From the NCBI GenBank assembly GCA_029266795.1, contig JAQSWE010000001.1, forward strand, positions 1 through 30,240: a stretch of DNA of 30,240 nucleotides, written 5' to 3'. The notes under the pieces are model-generated. The model was not told where the DNA came from. It searched no databases and saw only the letters and a list, made by a program, of their open reading frames with translations. Positions 26,476 through 30,240 of this stretch are shown piece after piece. How positions within the stretch are numbered: the first letter of the stretch is position 1; each line of letters starts with the position of its first letter. The stretch comes from Alphaproteobacteria bacterium. Its GTDB lineage: Bacteria > Pseudomonadota > Alphaproteobacteria > Micavibrionales > UBA2020. The position numbers were made by a program, and so were the translations under genes.

Positions 26476-26634
26476 TTACGGCTTTGTCAGGCGCGCGGGC
26501 GCGGCCATTTTGGGCTTCGTCGCGGCGGCCCAGGCCATCTTGTGCCCCTCCGTCATGCGCAGCGTTTCGCGCTTCGACGCATCGGCATATTCAACACAAG
26601 CACTCTGTTTTTTTAACCGCGCCGAGACTCACAT
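26476..26634 (-). pseudogene. Short coding-like frame with TGA directly after ATG
   Basis: On the minus strand the reading frame from 26628 to the TAA at 26478-26476 encodes about 50 residues, including SACVEYADASKRETLRM and TEGHKMAWAAATKPKM. Codon use is strongly GC at third positions, like the real genes here. The only ATG upstream in frame (26632-26634) is followed at once by TGA (26629-26631), so the longer product cannot be made by normal initiation. Initiation at the internal ATG (26556) would give 26 residues (MTEGHK...). A run of seven A's near the 5' end is a possible slippage or indel site. It may be a small gene broken by a point change, or one with an unrecognised start. I know of no family for it. 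Confidence 0.45.
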
Positions 26635-26700
26635 CGCCGTTGGTGGGATGTAGATTTTTTACAAGCGAATTGAAAATCAAGAAATACCAACGTTTATAGA

Positions 26701-27306
26701 TTAAGCGATTTCCCAAAATGTTTGATAAACTCTAACGGTAGTTAGATCAGAATCTGACGGACAGTTCACGAGTATTTTTGGATCTCGGCTAAAGGCAAAT
26801 GAACCACTCTGATTTTGCCTCTGTATCCAATCCCATTGATTGTGAAATACGATACCTATTTGAACTTTACCAATGCCACCATGATACTCAATTTTGTATC
26901 CAATAATGACGCGCTTCGGAACATCTAGAAAATCAATATCGAAATATTTTCCATCATCTACTGGCAAAATAGTAAGTGTCTTAATTAGACGCGGTAAGTT
27001 GTAAGTGTATCTTTTTTCGCGCCATTGCCCTTGGTCGCGTCGCTCTTTAACCGTTTTAAAAAAAGAAGCTACGAGACTAATCGGAAAAAAGATTGCCATG
27101 GTCCATGTAAATATATGAAAGCCATCCACCGCCAAATTAATTTGCTCAAACAGGGCAGCTTGCCCACCTTTCTGAACGGCGTACAACGCCCCTACAATCG
27201 ATGCAACAAGCGAGAAAAGAGAGAATGGAGAAAGGCAATCGCGAATGGTAATGCCAAGCCATTGCTTAACGAAGTTTACAGTGCGGTAAATACATATTTT
27301 GAACAC
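26701..27306 (-). CDS. Hypothetical membrane protein, AT-rich orphan gene
   Basis: 201 residues, not recognised. Two membrane segments are visible at about 26-46 (SPFSLFSLVASIVGALYAV) and about 65-83 (IFTWTMAIFFPISLVASFF), followed by a basic stretch (KTVKERRDQGQWREKR) and a soluble beta-rich C-terminal half of about 110 residues. The predicted start is GTG 27306 without a clear ribosome site; a TGA lies five codons upstream and no alternative ATG precedes the first membrane segment. The gene and its flanks are visibly AT-rich, roughly 40% GC by eye, against GC-rich neighbours, with A/T-ending codons. This suggests recent acquisition. There is no transposase or clear target duplication. Confidence 0.65.
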   Translation of the reverse strand: MFKICIYRTVNFVKQWLGITIRDCLSPFSLFSLVASIVGALYAVQKGGQAALFEQINLAVDGFHIFTWTMAIFFPISLVASFFKTVKERRDQGQWREKRYTYNLPRLIKTLTILPVDDGKYFDIDFLDVPKRVIIGYKIEYHGGIGKVQIGIVFHNQWDWIQRQNQSGSFAFSRDPKILVNCPSDSDLTTVRVYQTFWEIA

Positions 27307-27400
27307 TCCAAATGAGTATCAGAATTCCGATTCATTCGCCACCTAGGTACTTAAACTAGATAAACATTAGAAATCCCCCTTTTTTCCTCCCCACTAGACC

Positions 27401-27406
27401 TATAAT
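27401..27406 (+). promoter_or_regulatory. Perfect TATAAT -10 box upstream of sdhC
   Basis: TATAAT lies 61 bp before the sdhC ATG and predicts a start near 27413 and a leader of about 55 nt. The -35 position (27378-27383) falls in a pyrimidine run and matches poorly, so an activator or an extended contact may be needed. AAAGG about 9 nt before the ATG is a modest ribosome site. Confidence 0.6.
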
Positions 27407-27467
27407 ATGTTCCAAGAAATTCCCGCGCGCCTGTTCACTCCCCGCGCTCCGTCAAAGGCCAAAAGTT

Positions 27468-27848
27468 ATGTCAAATATTGAACGTCCCCTTTCGCCGCAT
27501 CTGCAGGTCTATAAATGGCAGCTGACGATGGCGCTGTCGATTTTGCACCGCGCGACGGGCTTCGGCCTTGCGCTCGGCGCGGTCGCGCTCACCTGGTGGC
27601 TGATGGCCGCCGTGAACGGGGAAGAGGCGTATCAGCAGTTCCAGTCTTACGCTCATTCATTTATCGGGCAGCTGATGATTTTCGGCTGGCTCTGGGCTTT
27701 TACCTTTCACTTCCTGAACGGCATCCGGCATCTGGTCTGGGATACGGGCAAATGGCTCGACCTGAAATCGGCCTATGCCAGCGGTTATGCGGTGGTGGCG
27801 GGCTCGCTCGTCTGTACGGGCGCAATCTGGTTTGCGGCGGGGTATTGA
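27468..27848 (+). CDS. sdhC: Succinate dehydrogenase cytochrome b556 subunit
   Basis: 126 residues. It is a membrane anchor of complex II that helps bind heme b and ubiquinone. The family signature RPLSPHLQVYKWQLTMALSILHRATG opens the protein (here as RPLSPHLQVYK and SILHRATGFG). Three membrane helices follow, at about 30-50, 65-88 and 103-124. FHFLNGIRHLVWD carries the heme-ligand histidine region. sdhD starts 2 nt after its stop. It is the first gene of the operon. Confidence 0.96.
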   Translation: MSNIERPLSPHLQVYKWQLTMALSILHRATGFGLALGAVALTWWLMAAVNGEEAYQQFQSYAHSFIGQLMIFGWLWAFTFHFLNGIRHLVWDTGKWLDLKSAYASGYAVVAGSLVCTGAIWFAAGY

Positions 27849-27850
27849 TC

Positions 27851-28249
27851 ATGGCGCATGAAAACGAAAAAACGATCCGTTCCGCCTTGGGCCGCGCGCG
27901 CGGTATGGGCTCGGCGAAAGACGGCACGCATCATTTCTGGATGCAGCGCGTGACCGCCATGGCGCTGCTGCCGCTGTCGCTGTTTTTCCTGTGGCATCTC
28001 GATTCCATCGCTGAATCCGATTACACGGCATTTTTGAAATGGATGGCGCATCCGACCGTGGCGATTGCCGCGATCCTGTTCGTGGTCGCCAGTTTCTATC
28101 ACGCCCTGCTGGGCGTACAGGTGATCATCGAGGATTACGTGCATGCGGAGGGCTTGAAAATCGCCTGCCTGCTGCTGAACAAGTTCAGCTTTTTCGGGCT
28201 TGGCTTCGCCTGCATCTTCGCCATCTGCTACATCAACTTCGCGCTTTAA
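27851..28249 (+). CDS. sdhD: Succinate dehydrogenase hydrophobic membrane anchor subunit
   Basis: 132 residues with three membrane helices, the second anchor of complex II. The N-terminal SALGRARGMGSAKDGTHHFW and WMQRVTAMALLPLSLFF are typical of alphaproteobacterial SdhD. SFYHALLGVQVIIEDYVH holds the histidine and the Asp-Tyr region at the heme and quinone site. It is spaced 2 nt from sdhC and 12 nt from sdhA. Confidence 0.95.
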   Translation: MAHENEKTIRSALGRARGMGSAKDGTHHFWMQRVTAMALLPLSLFFLWHLDSIAESDYTAFLKWMAHPTVAIAAILFVVASFYHALLGVQVIIEDYVHAEGLKIACLLLNKFSFFGLGFACIFAICYINFAL

Positions 28250-28261
28250 GGATTTTTCACC

Positions 28262-30052
28262 ATGGCTTCCCCCTATCCCATCATCGAGCATGAATACGAT
28301 GTCGTCGTGGTCGGCGCCGGCGGCGCGGGTTTGCGCGCGACCTTCGGCATGGCGGAAAAGGGATTGAAGACCGCCTGCATCACCAAAGTCTTTCCGACGC
28401 GCAGCCATACGGTTGCGGCGCAGGGCGGAATTTCGGCGGCGCTCGGCAATAACGGCGAAGACGACTGGCGCTGGCACATGTACGACACCATCAAGGGGTC
28501 GGACTGGCTGGGCGACCAGGACGCGATCGAATATATGTGCCGCGAAGCCATTCCGGCGGTGATCGAGCTGGAGCATTACGGCATGCCGTTTTCGCGCACG
28601 GCGGAAGGCAAAATCTATCAGCGCGCCTTTGGCGGCATGACGACGCATATGGGCCAGGGCACCGCGCGCCGCACCTGCGCCGCCGCCGACCGCACCGGCC
28701 ATGCGATGCTGCACACGCTGTATCAACAAAGTTTGAAACATAAGGCCGAATTCTTTATCGAATATTTCGCGCTCGATTTGATCATGGATGACGAAGGTGT
28801 CTGCCGTGGCGTGATGGCGTGGAACCTGGCCGATGGCACGATCCACCGTTTCCGCGCGCATACGGTTGTTCTCGCGACGGGCGGGTATGGCCGCGCTTAT
28901 TTCTCCTGCACCTCCGCGCATACCTGCACGGGCGATGGGAACGCGATGGTCTTGCGCGCGGGGCTCCCGCTGCAGGACATGGAATTTATCCAGTTCCACC
29001 CGACCGGCATCTATGGTGCAGGCTGCCTCATTACCGAAGGCGCGCGCGGCGAAGGCGGGTATCTCACCAACTCGGCGGGCGAGCGTTTCATGGAACGCTA
29101 TGCGCCGAATGCGAAGGACCTCGCGTCGCGCGACGTTGTTTCACGTTCCATGACCATCGAAATCCGCGAAGGTCGCGGCGTGGGCGAGCATAAGGATCAT
29201 ATCTTCCTGCATCTCGAACATCTGGAGCCCGCGATTTTGAAGGAACGCCTGCCCGGCATTTCCGAGACCGCGCGCATTTTCTCCGACGTCGATGTGACGA
29301 AGGAACCGATCCCCGTGCTGCCGACCGTGCATTACAATATGGGCGGCATCCCCACCAACGTCCGCGCCGAAGTCGTCAACCCGACGAAAGACAATCCCGA
29401 CCAGATCGTGCGCGGCTTGATGGCCGTCGGCGAAGCGGCTTGCGTTTCCGTGCATGGCGCGAACCGTTTGGGGTCAAACTCGCTGCTTGACCTCGTTGTA
29501 TTTGGCCGCGCCGCCGCGATTCAGGCTGCGAAAACCATCACGCCGGGCGCGTCGCATAAACGCCTGCCCGTCGATGCCGGCACGAAAGCGCTCGACCGTC
29601 TCGATAAACTCCGCAACGCCAAAGGCGGCACGCGCACCGCGCATCTCCGCCTGCAAATGCAGAAAACGATGCAGGAACATTGCGCCGTTTTCCGCACGAC
29701 GAAACTGCTGCAGGAAGGCTGCGCGAAAATCCAGAATTTGGCCGGCGGCCGCGCAGATCTCGGCGTCACCGACAATTCCATGATCTGGAATTCCGACCTC
29801 GTCGAAACCATCGAACTCGACAATTTGATGCTGCAGGCGGTTGCGTCGATCGAATCCGCGCAAAACCGGAAAGAGTCGCGCGGCGCGCATGCGCAGGAGG
29901 ATTTCCCCGAGCGCGACGACAAGAACTGGATGAAGCATTCGGTGATTTATGTGGATGATAACGCTAAATCTTCCATCACCTACCGCCCTGTCCACATGAA
30001 CACGCTGACGAACGAGGTCGAAGCGGTGCCGCCGAAGGCGCGTACGTATTAA
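28262..30052 (+). CDS. sdhA: Succinate dehydrogenase flavoprotein subunit
   Basis: 596 residues, the normal length. It oxidises succinate to fumarate with covalently bound FAD on the cytoplasmic face of complex II. The dinucleotide fold is VVVVGAGGAGLRA at about 14-26. H49 in SHTVAAQGGIS is the FAD-linked histidine. Active-site stretches are FHPTGIYGAGCLITEGARGEGG and HGANRLGSNSLLDLVVFGR. The C-terminal MNTLTNEVEAVPPKARTY is complete. AAGGA lies 9 nt before the ATG. The usual next gene sdhB is not found directly after it. Confidence 0.98.
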   Translation: MASPYPIIEHEYDVVVVGAGGAGLRATFGMAEKGLKTACITKVFPTRSHTVAAQGGISAALGNNGEDDWRWHMYDTIKGSDWLGDQDAIEYMCREAIPAVIELEHYGMPFSRTAEGKIYQRAFGGMTTHMGQGTARRTCAAADRTGHAMLHTLYQQSLKHKAEFFIEYFALDLIMDDEGVCRGVMAWNLADGTIHRFRAHTVVLATGGYGRAYFSCTSAHTCTGDGNAMVLRAGLPLQDMEFIQFHPTGIYGAGCLITEGARGEGGYLTNSAGERFMERYAPNAKDLASRDVVSRSMTIEIREGRGVGEHKDHIFLHLEHLEPAILKERLPGISETARIFSDVDVTKEPIPVLPTVHYNMGGIPTNVRAEVVNPTKDNPDQIVRGLMAVGEAACVSVHGANRLGSNSLLDLVVFGRAAAIQAAKTITPGASHKRLPVDAGTKALDRLDKLRNAKGGTRTAHLRLQMQKTMQEHCAVFRTTKLLQEGCAKIQNLAGGRADLGVTDNSMIWNSDLVETIELDNLMLQAVASIESAQNRKESRGAHAQEDFPERDDKNWMKHSVIYVDDNAKSSITYRPVHMNTLTNEVEAVPPKARTY

Positions 30053-30085
30053 GCGCGGGCTACGACCGTTCCACGCACATACCCC

Positions 30086-30118
30086 TTCTAAAAACCATTG
30101 TAAAACAATGGCTTAGAA
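30086..30118. terminator. Hairpin after sdhA
   Basis: TTCTAA (30086-30091) pairs with TTAGAA (30113-30118), and CCATTG (30095-30100) pairs with CAATGG (30106-30111), giving a two-part stem with an AAA/C internal loop and a TAAAA apex. It lies 33 bp beyond the sdhA stop and 32 bp before the stop of the likely convergent gene, so it fits a two-way terminator. It lacks a clean T tract. Confidence 0.5.
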
Positions 30119-30150
30119 ATCCATGGGTTTCAACCCTGTATTGATATATT

Positions 30151-30240
30151 TCAAGCACTTAAGCGCGAGGCAGGCGGCACCATGCGGGGTTTTTCGACGG
30201 CTGTTTTGATCGCCTGCAGCGTCTCCGCAACCGTGATCTG
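30151..30240 (-). CDS. C-terminal end of an unidentified convergent gene (partial)
   Basis: The minus strand is open from the right edge to TGA at 30151-30153 and encodes 29 residues, ITVAETLQAIKTAVEKPRMV then PPASRLSA. Codon choice is GC-rich at third positions like the surrounding genes, and the peptide looks like an ordinary helical protein end. The competing view is a plus-strand start at ATG 30182 encoding MRGFSTAVLIACSVSA, which would resemble a signal peptide but lacks a good ribosome site. I favour the minus strand, with low certainty. Confidence 0.4.
   Translation of the reverse strand, partial: QITVAETLQAIKTAVEKPRMVPPASRLSA

Noticed and set aside
26393..26653. 86-codon plus-strand frame in the gap before the orphan membrane gene
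   Set aside because: It has no ribosome site, and the opposite strand shows better coding character over the same bases.
30182..30240. Plus-strand start resembling a signal peptide (MRGFSTAVLIACS)
   Set aside because: Possible, but it has no good ribosome site and the minus-strand frame has more native codon use. It is left as an alternative to the convergent gene tail.

Overview
The window looks like a piece of an alphaproteobacterial chromosome. The main pointers are sdhC-sdhD-sdhA in that order, an addB-addA pair in place of recBCD, gatCAB, and high GC with strong GC bias at third codon positions. The last trait also creates very long open frames antisense to real genes. I cannot name the genus from sequence alone. 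There is no tRNA, rRNA, CRISPR array or transposase that I can support.

Left end (1-6945), signalling block. A PAS-domain sensor (cut by the window edge) is translationally coupled to an OmpR-type response regulator. Next is an XRE-family repressor with a degenerate S24-like tail. A three-gene unit on the minus strand follows: an MHYT-sensor hybrid histidine kinase (HisKA, HATPase, receiver, HPt), a single-domain response regulator, and a protein that looks like a decayed GGDEF-EAL protein. A second, paralogous single-domain regulator is transcribed divergently from the kinase.

Centre-left (6995-13284), minus strand. gatC, gatA and gatB run directly into two TerD-like proteins, a sulfotransferase and a HAD phosphatase, with junctions that abut or overlap. 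The two TerD-like proteins share a roughly 65-70-residue insertion with a hydrophobic stretch that I do not associate with ordinary TerD. This is the best candidate here for something undescribed.

Centre (13327-21984). ruvX and folB run on the plus strand. A 3-hydroxyisobutyrate dehydrogenase-family gene meets folB tail to tail. Then come addB-addA, overlapping by an ATGA.

Right (22191-27306). A glycolipid-binding-family protein converges on an unknown 307-residue protein, with a compact palindromic element between them. Then a GCS2-type carboxylate-amine ligase and an ATP-grasp ligase form a likely two-step pathway for a small peptide-like metabolite. A 478-bp stretch without a secure gene holds a short coding-like frame whose start is broken by TGA. 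An AT-rich orphan membrane-protein gene follows.

Right end (27401-30240). sdhC, sdhD and sdhA sit behind a clear TATAAT box. sdhB does not follow at once: a hairpin and the probable tail of a convergent gene occupy the last 190 bases.
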